Assembly (NCBI GenBank): GCA_045532145.1
Contig: JAZSFJ010000041.1
Coordinates: forward strand, 1 to 5,388
DNA: 5,388 bases
Source: SIG459 sp045532145
GTDB taxonomy: Bacteria; Bacillota; Clostridia; Oscillospirales; Oscillospiraceae
Direction: 5' to 3'
Under the pieces are notes generated by a model. The model was not told the origin of the DNA. It saw only the letters and a list, made by a program, of their open reading frames with translations, and did no database searches. Of this stretch, positions 1 to 5,388 are shown piece after piece; the first letter of the stretch is position 1; every line of letters begins with the position of its first letter. The translations under genes were made by a program, and so were the position numbers.

Positions 1-108
1 GTATAATAACATAGTTATGCCTATATTTCCAGTCTGTATTTCTGTGGGTGATATATCGGTCTTATCAGCGAAATGTGTTGTTTTTCAAGAAAAGTGGTTT
101 GTTCATCC

Positions 109-264
109 AGCCTGAGCAATATAATCCGAACCCGCTCCACAGGACGTATTTTTGCGCCAGACTTCATTTAATTCTTTGATGGGTCTCGCCCTTCAAAAGA
201 CGACAACGCGGCAATGCCGACGCATATGCCCTCAGAAACGGGTTCGAATTATATTGCTCAGGCT
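109..264. repeat. Inverted-repeat-bounded intergenic element (MITE-like or long hairpin)
   Basis: Arms at 109-134 and 239-264 are reverse complements over 26 bp with one mismatch (C at 126). With one more mismatch the match reaches 106 and 267. The core (135-238) has no credible coding frame; it contains a short GGC/GCC hairpin around 209-219 and only weak further pairing between its ends. Each arm contains TATAAT pointing inward (plus strand at 120-125, minus strand in the right arm), which may be chance AT content or a -10 box. I see no clear target-site duplication. The right arm ends 11 bases before the ribosome binding site of the metal-binding gene, so any transcript from the left would carry this structure in its leader. 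It could be a miniature non-autonomous element or a structured leader. The inverted repeat is directly visible; its nature is inferred. Bases 1-108 to its left show nothing recognisable. Confidence 0.75.
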
Positions 265-290
265 AGAAAAAAATCAAGGAGGCAAAAACC

Positions 291-545
291 ATGGTAAAGG
301 TAATTATGGAAGTTGAAGGTATGCACTGCCAGATGTGCGAAAACCGTGTAAATAATGCTGTCAAGGCCATCGTGGCCCCCCAGAGCATCACCTCCTCCGC
401 CAAGGACAGCAAAACCGAGTTTGTGGCCGCAGAGGCTCCCGACGAAGCCGCCGTCCGCGCCGCCGTTGAGGACATGGGCTTCACCGTGAAGGGCTACAAG
501 GTGGAGGAATACAAAAAGGGCTTCAGACTGTTCAGAAAAAAGTAA
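291..545 (+). CDS. Small heavy-metal-associated (HMA) domain protein, CopZ-like
   Basis: An 84-residue cytosolic protein with a single HMA fold. The metal-binding loop GMHCQMC (residues 10-16, CxxC at Cys13 and Cys16) follows the first beta strand, and the closing part around residues 50-70 (helix, then DMGFTVKGYKV) matches the usual beta-alpha-beta-beta-alpha-beta layout. In this family the two cysteines bind Cu(I) or another soft metal and pass it to P-type ATPases or sensors. Start ATG 291 is supported by AAGGAGG at 276-282, 8 nt upstream; an in-frame ATG at 306 has no such site. It is slightly longer than typical CopZ (about 68-70 residues), with a lysine- and arginine-rich, aromatic tail (about residues 70-84). 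No copper ATPase or CsoR-type regulator lies next to it, so the metal and partner are unknown. It is the only plus-strand gene and converges on the antiporter gene. Confidence 0.88.
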   Translation: MVKVIMEVEGMHCQMCENRVNNAVKAIVAPQSITSSAKDSKTEFVAAEAPDEAAVRAAVEDMGFTVKGYKVEEYKKGFRLFRKK

Positions 546-548
546 AAG

Positions 549-596
549 ACCTCTCAGTCGGCTTACGCCGACAGCTCCCCTCATACAGGGGAGCCT
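549..596. repeat. Double-hairpin intergenic repeat
   Basis: Two stem-loops stand back to back just after the HMA gene stop codon. The first, 557-572, has a 6-bp GTCGGC/GCCGAC stem with a 4-nt loop. The second, 574-594, has an 8-bp GCTCCCCT/AGGGGAGC stem with a 5-nt loop. They are preceded by CCTCTCAG (550-557). This arrangement (CTCTCAGTC, stem, ACAGCTCCCC, stem, GAGCC) resembles a short dispersed repeat that I recall between genes in Ruminococcaceae and Oscillospiraceae; that is memory, not a search. No T-run follows on the plus strand, so it is not a classic terminator, although the hairpins may protect or end the HMA transcript. Confidence 0.65.
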
Positions 597-603
597 AATA
601 TGG

Positions 604-637
604 AAAAAACCGCTCTGCCGGGCCTGGCAGAGCGGTT
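604..637 (-). terminator. Rho-independent terminator of the NhaC-family gene
   Basis: A 12-bp perfect stem (608-619 with 626-637, AACCGCTCTGCC and its complement) with a 6-nt loop. On the minus strand it is followed by a U-run formed by the six A's at 604-609. It lies 10 bases after the antiporter stop codon. On the plus strand the tail is AATTCTTT, so it may also weakly stop readthrough from the convergent HMA gene. Confidence 0.9.
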
Positions 638-647
638 AATTCTTTGC

Positions 648-1964
648 TTACTTATTCTTTTTCTTCTCAGGAATGATGTAGATGAACACCAGAGAGCTGA
701 TGAGCAGTATGTAGGGATAGAACAGGTTGGGCATGATTTCAAAAGCACTGACGCTGTAACCCAGAGTGTCAGCAGCGGCAATGGCCACCAGCATCTGAGC
801 ACCGTAGGGGATGACTCCCTGGAACACACAGGAGAAGGTGTCCAGAATGGAGGCAGTCTTCTTGTTGGTGACACCGTAGGTCTCGGCCATCTCCTTGGCT
901 ATGGGGTTTGCCATAACGATGGCAACGGTGTTGTTCGCAGTGGCGATATCCATGGCGCCAACAAGCAGACCCATACCAAGCTGGCCATTCTTCTTGCCCT
1001 TGAAGAGGCGCTGGATGCCGTAGAGCAGGGCATCAAAGCCGCCGTGTTCGCGGATAAGGGCGCACATTGCAGCAACCAAAACAGCCACCATGCTGGTCTC
1101 GAACATACCGGAAACGCCGCCGCCCATGTTGCCGAGAAGGGTGAAGAAATCGGGAACACCGCCGGTTGCCAGCATGATGATGGAACCGGAGACTATGCCG
1201 ATAATAAGAACAATGAAAACATTGATGCCAATGATGCCGCCAATGAGAACGAGAACGTAGGGAATAATCTGGATGAGGTTATACTCCTTCAGTTCCAGTT
1301 CGCCTGCACCGTTGAAGGTGATGACGATGATAAGCACCAGAGTAACAAGCGCAGCGGGAAGAGCAATCCAGAAGTTCTCACGGAACTTGTCCTTCATCTG
1401 GCAGCCCTGACCGTTGCAGGCTGCGATGGTGGTATCGGAAATGAAGCTCAGGTTATCGCCGAACATGGCGCCGCCCATAACCGCACCAAGGCAGAGGGGT
1501 ACGCTGAAACCGGTAGCGCCGCCAACTGCCAGAGCAATGGGGGCGATGAGGGTAATGGTACCGACGCTGGTGCCCATTGCAGTGGACACAAAGCAGCTTA
1601 CCACGAAAATAACTGCCACCGCAAAGCGGGCGGGAATGATGCTCAACATAAAGTAGGCAACGCTCTCAGCGCTGGAGCGTCCCACAACACCCACAAAGAT
1701 ACCGGCAGCCATGAAGATAAGCAGCATAGTGACGATATTCTTATCGCCAACACCCTTGCCCATGAGAACAAGCTTATCGTCGAACTTAAGTCCCTTGTTC
1801 TGGATGCAGGCTACGAGAATACCCACAAGGAAGGCCACCACTATGGGGATATTATAAAAGCCCATGGAGATACCCATTATGTACTCAAAGGTGATACCCA
1901 GTCCAAGATAGATGACCAGGAACACGCCTATAGGCAGCAAAGCCCATGCATTTCCTTTTTTCAT
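648..1964 (-). CDS. Na+/H+ antiporter, NhaC family
   Basis: A 438-residue polytopic inner-membrane protein with roughly 10-12 hydrophobic segments, hydrophobic from residue 7 to about 431, and a lysine-rich C-terminal end. Family signs are GTSVGT (131-136), the conserved GDNLSFISDTT block (169-179), ATANNTVAIV (341-350) and LDTFSCVFQGVIPYGAQ (374-390). These match the Na_H_antiporter/NhaC-type domain (ion transporter superfamily), whose members exchange Na+ for protons or, in relatives, organic acids such as malate/lactate (MleN); the substrate cannot be fixed here. The length is typical. Start ATG (1962-1964) is preceded by AGGAGG (plus 1972-1977), 7 nt away. It is monocistronic: consensus promoter at 2027-2055, terminator at 604-637. 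The long plus-strand open frame across it (600-2012) is an antisense shadow. Confidence 0.9.
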   Translation of the reverse strand: MKKGNAWALLPIGVFLVIYLGLGITFEYIMGISMGFYNIPIVVAFLVGILVACIQNKGLKFDDKLVLMGKGVGDKNIVTMLLIFMAAGIFVGVVGRSSAESVAYFMLSIIPARFAVAVIFVVSCFVSTAMGTSVGTITLIAPIALAVGGATGFSVPLCLGAVMGGAMFGDNLSFISDTTIAACNGQGCQMKDKFRENFWIALPAALVTLVLIIVITFNGAGELELKEYNLIQIIPYVLVLIGGIIGINVFIVLIIGIVSGSIIMLATGGVPDFFTLLGNMGGGVSGMFETSMVAVLVAAMCALIREHGGFDALLYGIQRLFKGKKNGQLGMGLLVGAMDIATANNTVAIVMANPIAKEMAETYGVTNKKTASILDTFSCVFQGVIPYGAQMLVAIAAADTLGYSVSAFEIMPNLFYPYILLISSLVFIYIIPEKKKNK

Positions 1965-2026
1965 TTTGTTTCCTCCTCTTTTGTAAAAGGTCCGTCGAAA
2001 CAGACAAATTAACAGATTATTTATGT

Positions 2027-2055
2027 ATTATAAATCCAAAGCGCTCTTTCGTCAA
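2027..2055 (-). promoter_or_regulatory. SigA-type promoter of the NhaC-family gene
   Basis: Read on the minus strand: TTGACG (2050-2055), a 17-bp spacer, then TATAAT (2027-2032). That is 5/6 and 6/6 to consensus with ideal spacing. The predicted transcript starts near 2020, giving a leader of about 55 nt. The promoter begins about 21 bp after the U-run of the preceding small gene's terminator, so the antiporter is expressed independently. Confidence 0.88.
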
Positions 2056-2076
2056 TTAAATTAATAGAATAATAAT

Positions 2077-2119
2077 AAAAAAAGAGTTTGGACTGCTTGT
2101 GCGGAGCAGTCCAAACTCT
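2077..2119 (-). terminator. Rho-independent terminator of the 54-aa gene
   Basis: A 15-bp perfect stem (2083-2097 with 2105-2119, AGAGTTTGGACTGCT and its complement) with a 7-nt loop. On the minus strand a run of seven U's follows (A's at 2077-2083). It begins 6 bases after the small gene's stop codon and separates this unit from the antiporter promoter. The plus-strand side also has a T-run (2122-2126), but no plus-strand gene ends here. Confidence 0.92.
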
Positions 2120-2125
2120 AATTTT

Positions 2126-2290
2126 TCAGACATAAAGTTCCTGAACCATATCATCGTATTTTTTTCGGATAATGCGGAGCTGTTCTTCGATCACCGCTCT
2201 CTCCTCGGCACTGAGATTCTTATCGTCCAGAGCTTCCTCCAGCTCCTGCTCTGCCTTCAGCTCCATTTCCCTTGCGTGAGCGCTTCCCAT
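2126..2290 (-). CDS. Small acidic helical protein, function unknown
   Basis: A 54-residue protein that I do not recognise. Start ATG (2288-2290) is chosen because AAAGGAG (plus 2299-2305) lies 8 nt upstream. The frame can be extended to a GTG at 2314, but that would put the ribosome binding site inside the coding region. Composition is strongly charged: 15 Asp/Glu against 8 Lys/Arg, no Cys or Trp, no membrane segment or signal peptide. The pattern suggests two amphipathic helices (about residues 6-21 and 27-52) joined by a DDKN turn, so a helical hairpin or coiled coil that acts in the cytosol, probably with a partner. It lacks the SxxLD motif of Spo0E-like phosphatases. A good promoter, ribosome binding site and adjacent terminator make it a real, separately transcribed gene. 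Confidence 0.8.
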   Translation of the reverse strand: MGSAHAREMELKAEQELEEALDDKNLSAEERAVIEEQLRIIRKKYDDMVQELYV

Positions 2291-2356
2291 ATTGAATACT
2301 CCTTTCGACTCCACTGGTTTATTAAACGCCTGAGTGGCAGTTTATGTTCTGTTATT

Positions 2357-2386
2357 ATGATAGTACCGCTAAAGGCCTTTTGTCAA
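2357..2386 (-). promoter_or_regulatory. SigA-type promoter of the 54-aa gene
   Basis: Read on the minus strand: TTGACA (2381-2386), a perfect -35, then an 18-bp spacer and TATCAT (2357-2362; 5/6 to TATAAT). Transcription would start near 2350, giving a leader of about 60 nt before the ATG. No other candidate in this intergenic stretch is as good. Confidence 0.75.
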
Positions 2387-2433
2387 TAATGCACAATAAA
2401 TTGGCTATTATTTTTCGTTATGCTGTCATAAAT

Positions 2434-2450
2434 AACAATTTCTTATTGTT
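2434..2450. repeat. Short AT-rich palindrome between operons
   Basis: AACAAT (2434-2439) and ATTGTT (2445-2450) form a 6-bp dyad around a 5-nt TTCTT centre. It lies in an AT-rich gap (about 2387-2475) about 50 bp upstream of the 54-aa gene's -35 box. It might be a protein binding site, but inverted repeats of this size occur by chance in AT-rich DNA. Confidence 0.3.
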
Positions 2451-2473
2451 CTATTAGTGCTTTTTATCCGAGA

Positions 2474-2516
2474 ACAAAAATTTACGGGATACACACGAAA
2501 CTTTGTGTATCCCGTA
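2474..2516 (-). terminator. Rho-independent terminator of the membrane-protein operon
   Basis: A 13-bp perfect stem (2483-2495 with 2504-2516, TACGGGATACACA and its complement) with an 8-nt loop. It is followed on the minus strand by AA and then five U's (A's at 2476-2480). It lies 49 bases after the AI-2E family gene's stop codon. Confidence 0.85.
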
Positions 2517-2565
2517 CAAATAACTTCAGGTAATTTTTAGCAATTTTGCTTAGCAAAGGTTTAGC

Positions 2566-3711
2566 TCATTCCTTTTCCTCGGGAGGTCCGTTGGGAACAA
2601 CAGCCCCCTCCTTCCGGGCAATGCGGGCATTTGCGTACTCTTTGATAAGGGTCATAAGTACAGCCACAAGAGGAATGAAGAATATCATACCCAGCAGACC
2701 CATCAGCTTGCCGCCCAAAATAACGGCCATCAGGGTCCACATTGCGCCGAGACCCACACTGGTGCCAACCACATGGGGGTAAATGAACTGGTTTTCAACG
2801 AACTGCACCACAAGGTAGAGAATGATGCAAAGGATCACCTTGCCGGGTGCGGCCAGAAGCACAAGGAAGGCTCCCACGAAGCAGGCCAGAAATGCACCCA
2901 CATATGGGATGAAGGCACAGACCGCCGTGAGCACAGCAGTGATGCTGGCATAGGGCACACCGCCTATACTGAAGGCAATGAATATGAGGCTTCCCAGAAT
3001 GCAGGCCTCGAGGCACTGGCCGGAGAGAAAGCGGGAATAGGTCTTGTTCACAAGGTCCAGAACGTGAATCACATTCCGTTCAAGGCGGGGTCCGGCAAAG
3101 GCATGGAGGAGCTTTTTGCCCTGACGGGCCAGTTCATCCTTGCTTATGAGGGCATAAATCATTATTACAAGGCCGATGCCAACAGTGACAACCCCGCTCA
3201 CTGTGGAGCTGACGATGTCCACAGCAGAGGAAATAATGTTTCCTGCGCCATCTCCCAAGCCGGATAGTATGGAGCTTACATCCACGCTCTCAAGCCACTG
3301 GTTGACCCAGACGAAATCATAGCTGCGGATGGTCTCCATCCACTCCGGCCACTTCTTCAGCACCAGATCATAGAGGCTCACCGCGCTTTCAACAAGCTCG
3401 GGAATAACAAGGGTGCATATCAGAACAATTATGAGGGCAAGGAGTATCAGAGTAAGCAAAAGGCTCACAAGACGGATAAGCTTTTTGCCGGGAGCTTTTT
3501 TCTTCCCTTCAAACATCCTTTTCAGAGTATTTTCAATGCCGCGCATGGGAACATTTATGACAAAAGCCAGCACAAAGCCTATAAGCAGAGGCAAGGCCAG
3601 TCCCCCAAGCTTCTTGACAAAGGCCACAACGGGGCCGATGTTAGTAAGCGCGGTGAAAAGGACTATAGCGAAGGTCACCACTATAAGGGAATTTTTCAGC
3701 TTTTTATCCAT
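2566..3711 (-). CDS. AI-2E family transporter (UPF0118, TqsA/YtvI-like)
   Basis: A 381-residue polytopic membrane protein of the AI-2E transporter family. Family features: an N-terminal hydrophobic pair (about 7-31 and 36-55), a segment at about 82-104, a soluble stretch (about 105-165), YSRFLSGQ (225-232), FIPYVGAF (267-274), the conserved QFVENQFIYP...GTSVGL region (303-321) and GLLGMIFFIPL (338-348). Members have been linked to autoinducer-2 export, and some to Na+(Li+)/H+ antiport; the substrate here is open. Length is typical. Start ATG 3709-3711 is chosen over the upstream ATG at 3735 because GGAG lies 5 nt before it. It overlaps the end of the upstream VTT gene by 8 nt (ATGGATAA), which suggests translational coupling. 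The C-terminal end is hydrophilic and charged, probably cytosolic. Confidence 0.88.
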   Translation of the reverse strand: MDKKLKNSLIVVTFAIVLFTALTNIGPVVAFVKKLGGLALPLLIGFVLAFVINVPMRGIENTLKRMFEGKKKAPGKKLIRLVSLLLTLILLALIIVLICTLVIPELVESAVSLYDLVLKKWPEWMETIRSYDFVWVNQWLESVDVSSILSGLGDGAGNIISSAVDIVSSTVSGVVTVGIGLVIMIYALISKDELARQGKKLLHAFAGPRLERNVIHVLDLVNKTYSRFLSGQCLEACILGSLIFIAFSIGGVPYASITAVLTAVCAFIPYVGAFLACFVGAFLVLLAAPGKVILCIILYLVVQFVENQFIYPHVVGTSVGLGAMWTLMAVILGGKLMGLLGMIFFIPLVAVLMTLIKEYANARIARKEGAVVPNGPPEEKE

Positions 3712-4441
3712 TTGGTCTCCTTTCCTCTTCCTCATTTACCTTCCGCGCCTCGTCCTGACGGGCACAGAGGCGGTTATAAATAAAAAGTCCCAGGCCGCTA
3801 ACAGCAAGGGTTACGGCGAATACTATAATTGCCATTATATACTTTTCGGTGCCAAGAGCATCCCCTCCGATGGTGGAGGTGACAATGCTGGGCAGCCTGC
3901 CAAGAGAACATATAAGCAGCCACACCGGGAATTTTATATCTGTGATACCCGCGAAATAGCACAAAAGGTCCTTGGGCGTCCCCGGTATCATAAATATTAT
4001 AAGAAACAATATCTCGCGTCTGCGGCTGCTGCGTAGAAAGCGCAGGGATCGCAGCTTTTCCTCCGGAAAGAACACTTCCACCAGTCTGAGGCCGAATCGC
4101 CTGACAAGTCCGAAAACCAGAACGCTGCCCACAGTTGCGGCGGCAAGACAAAGCACAGTGCCCTCCACTGCCCCGAAGGCGTAGCCCCCCGCTATTTCAA
4201 GAGCCTCTCCCGGGATTAGCGCCACTATGATCTGGATAATGACCATGCCCATATAGGCAAGTCTGCCCCCAATGCCTGACCTATCCACCCAGGAGCGGAT
4301 AAGCTCCGGATCCCCGGCGAAGCGCAAAAGAGGCACTCCCACAAGCCAGGTCATAAGAGCCATCATCAGCACAAATACCACTATAGCGGCAATGCCTATT
4401 ATTTTCTGTTGTTTTCTGCTGAGCTGCTCCGGCTTTTTCAT
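3704..4441 (-). CDS. TVP38/TMEM64 family membrane protein (VTT/DedA-like)
   Basis: A 245-residue inner-membrane protein with a VTT (SNARE-associated, DedA-like) domain. It has a membrane segment at about 14-36, re-entrant-type sequences ALIPGEALEIAGGYAFG (74-90) and FMIPGTPKDLLCYFAGI (150-166), then GRLPS (181-185) and a last membrane helix at about 202-222, followed by a charged cytosolic tail. The IPG...GYxFG and IPG..KD motifs are family hallmarks. Relatives move or scramble lipids, including undecaprenyl-phosphate carriers in the wider DedA group; the substrate of this one is not known. Start ATG 4439-4441 has GAGGT only 3 nt upstream, a rather tight site, but no better start is visible. 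It is the first gene of a two-gene operon with the AI-2E family transporter. Confidence 0.88.
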   Translation of the reverse strand: MKKPEQLSRKQQKIIGIAAIVVFVLMMALMTWLVGVPLLRFAGDPELIRSWVDRSGIGGRLAYMGMVIIQIIVALIPGEALEIAGGYAFGAVEGTVLCLAAATVGSVLVFGLVRRFGLRLVEVFFPEEKLRSLRFLRSSRRREILFLIIFMIPGTPKDLLCYFAGITDIKFPVWLLICSLGRLPSIVTSTIGGDALGTEKYIMAIIVFAVTLAVSGLGLFIYNRLCARQDEARKVNEEEERRPNG

Positions 4442-4469
4442 ATTACCTCAAAAAACTGCTTTTTCTTTT

Positions 4470-4497
4470 ATTTTGCCGCAAAAACAGGGATTGTCAA
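4470..4497 (-). promoter_or_regulatory. Probable promoter of the VTT / AI-2E family operon
   Basis: Read on the minus strand: TTGACA (4492-4497), perfect, then a 16-bp spacer and CAAAAT (4470-4475; 4/6 to TATAAT). It lies about 30 bp upstream of the VTT gene start and downstream of the terminator at 4537-4566, as expected for an operon promoter. The -10 box is weak and its exact register is uncertain. Confidence 0.55.
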
Positions 4498-4536
4498 GGC
4501 CATTGGGGAAAAATTAAGAGAATCTTTACAATACAA

Positions 4537-4566
4537 AAGGGGCTGTGCATTTCTGCACAGCCCCTT
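4537..4566 (-). terminator. Terminator of the SLH-domain hydrolase gene
   Basis: A 13-bp perfect stem (4537-4549 with 4554-4566, AAGGGGCTGTGCA and its complement) around a TTTC loop. On the minus strand a short U-run (A's at 4535-4538) and a U-rich stretch follow. It lies 38 bases after the stop codon of the hydrolase gene and ahead of the next operon's promoter. Confidence 0.87.
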
Positions 4567-4604
4567 GGGATTTATTTAATTGCTTGCGATGTTAAGCTTT
4601 CGCT

Positions 4605-5388
4605 TTACATACGGCCAAACATAACTGCGGCTTCTGCGCGGGTTGCGGTGCCCTTGGGGTTGAAGCTGCCGTCGGGGTTGCCCTCGATGATACCGGCGCC
4701 CACTGCCCACTTTACAGCATCCACTGCCCATGCGCTTACAGAGTCTGCATCGGTGAACTGGTCAAGAGCAACGCCGTCATTCTCAACAAGTCCTGCATAC
4801 TCAGCGTAGCGGTAGAGCATGGTGACAAACTGCTCGCGGGTGACTGCTTCGTTGGTACCGAAGAGACCGTCGCCGTAGCCCTTGACGATTTCTTCTGCTG
4901 CAGCCCATGCAATAGCATCGGAGTACCACTTGCCTGCTGCAACATCCTTGAACTCGGCTGCCTTCTCCACAGCGGGCTCACCGGCCATGCGATAGAGAAT
5001 GGTTGCCAGCATTGCGCGGGTCATGGTTGCCTTGGGAGCAAACTCGGTGTCGGAAACGCCGTTCATAATGCCGGCCTCGGTTGCGGCCATGATGGCATCA
5101 TAGTACCATGCGCCTTCAGCAACATCGGTGTACTCAACGGGCTCTGCGTCTGCAATGACTTCCTTCAGCCATGCATAGGCCTCGGGAACGTCGTAGTTGC
5201 CGGAATGGGGCTTGGGCCATGCAAACTCGAAGGTCTTGTCAGCAATGCTCTTGTCAGCTTCCATAGCTGCGTTCAGAACTGCCTCAACAGCGAAGGAGCT
5301 GTCGCGGTCAGCCATACCGTAGCGGACATACCAGTAGGGAGCGCTGTCGCCATCCTCAGCATCCAGGAGATAGGGGATGGGGTTGGTC
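4605..5388 (-). CDS. Tannase-like alpha/beta hydrolase with three C-terminal SLH domains (5' end outside window)
   Basis: The reading frame is open to the window edge, so only the last 260 residues are seen; the Met at 5313-5315 is internal. Numbering from the edge, residues 1-80 look like the end of a subtype B tannase or related esterase: APYWYVRYGMADRDSSFAV (16-34) and WPKPHSGNYD (57-66). Asp29 and His61 are 32 residues apart, the same spacing as the Asp419/His451 of the Lactiplantibacillus plantarum tannase triad as I recall it, so they are probable catalytic residues; the serine nucleophile would lie upstream. Three SLH repeats follow (about 84-136, 145-198, 210-260), each with an F/YxD start and a TRA/TRE motif (123-126, 183-186, 249-252). 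SLH triplets bind pyruvylated wall polymers, so the enzyme is inferred to be exported and cell-surface bound. Ester substrate unknown. Confidence 0.85.
   Translation of the reverse strand, partial: TNPIPYLLDAEDGDSAPYWYVRYGMADRDSSFAVEAVLNAAMEADKSIADKTFEFAWPKPHSGNYDVPEAYAWLKEVIADAEPVEYTDVAEGAWYYDAIMAATEAGIMNGVSDTEFAPKATMTRAMLATILYRMAGEPAVEKAAEFKDVAAGKWYSDAIAWAAAEEIVKGYGDGLFGTNEAVTREQFVTMLYRYAEYAGLVENDGVALDQFTDADSVSAWAVDAVKWAVGAGIIEGNPDGSFNPKGTATRAEAAVMFGRM

Noticed and set aside
239..252. tRNA T-loop-like GGGTTCGAAT
   Set aside because: The flanks do not form a T-stem and no acceptor, D or anticodon arm is present. The sequence is the right arm of the inverted repeat.
600..2012. Long plus-strand open frame (470 codons) across the antiporter gene
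   Set aside because: It lies antisense to a clear NhaC-family protein, its composition (many His, Asn, Asp, Gly) is that of a membrane protein gene read backwards, and it has no ribosome binding site or family resemblance.
2126..2290. Spo0E-like phosphatase
   Set aside because: The size and helical pattern are similar, but the characteristic SxxLD motif is absent.
2291..2314. GTG start giving a 62-residue version of the small acidic protein
   Set aside because: It would put the AAAGGAG ribosome binding site inside the coding sequence; the ATG at 2290 is correctly spaced from it.
2773..4036. Plus-strand open frames at 2773-3267 and 3413-4036
   Set aside because: They are antisense shadows of the AI-2E family and VTT genes, with no credible ribosome binding site or domain.
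5313..5315. Met as the true start of the SLH protein
   Set aside because: The frame stays open to the window edge and the residues upstream (APYWYVRYG) continue the hydrolase domain, so this Met is internal.
1..5388. CRISPR array, toxin-antitoxin pair, phage or transposase genes, defence system
   Set aside because: No regularly spaced direct repeats and no proteins of these classes were seen on either strand.

Overview
The window looks like chromosomal DNA from a gut-type Clostridia bacterium (Firmicutes/Bacillota, most likely Oscillospiraceae or Ruminococcaceae). This is inferred from strong AGGAGG-type ribosome binding sites, consensus SigA promoters, U-tailed terminators, an S-layer-homology (SLH) surface protein and a two-hairpin intergenic repeat of a kind I recall from such genomes. 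The sequence alone does not fix the taxon.

Layout. Bases 1-290 hold no gene, but contain a 156-bp element bounded by 26-bp near-perfect inverted repeats. It abuts the ribosome binding site of a small plus-strand metal-binding (HMA/CopZ-like) protein at 291-545. Everything after that is on the minus strand. A convergent intergenic region (546-647) carries a double-hairpin repeat and the terminator of an NhaC-family Na+/H+ antiporter (648-1964), which has its own consensus promoter. Upstream of it is a self-contained small gene for a 54-residue acidic helical protein of unknown function (2126-2290), with promoter and terminator. Next is a two-gene operon of polytopic membrane proteins: a TVP38/TMEM64 (VTT/DedA-like) protein (3704-4441), followed by an AI-2E/UPF0118 family transporter (2566-3711). 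The two overlap by 8 nt and share one promoter and one terminator. The right edge carries the 3' part of a large gene (4605 to beyond 5388). It encodes the end of a tannase-like alpha/beta hydrolase, including probable catalytic Asp and His, fused to three SLH domains that would anchor it to the cell wall.

How the genes relate. The units look transcriptionally independent, since each has its own terminator and most have a visible promoter. Four of the six proteins work at the envelope: a cation antiporter, two membrane proteins of lipid or small-molecule transport families, and a wall-anchored hydrolase. I see no evidence that they form one pathway. I found no CRISPR array, phage gene, transposase, toxin-antitoxin pair or recognisable new defence system. 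The items most worth a second look are the inverted-repeat element, the hydrolase-SLH fusion and the small acidic protein.
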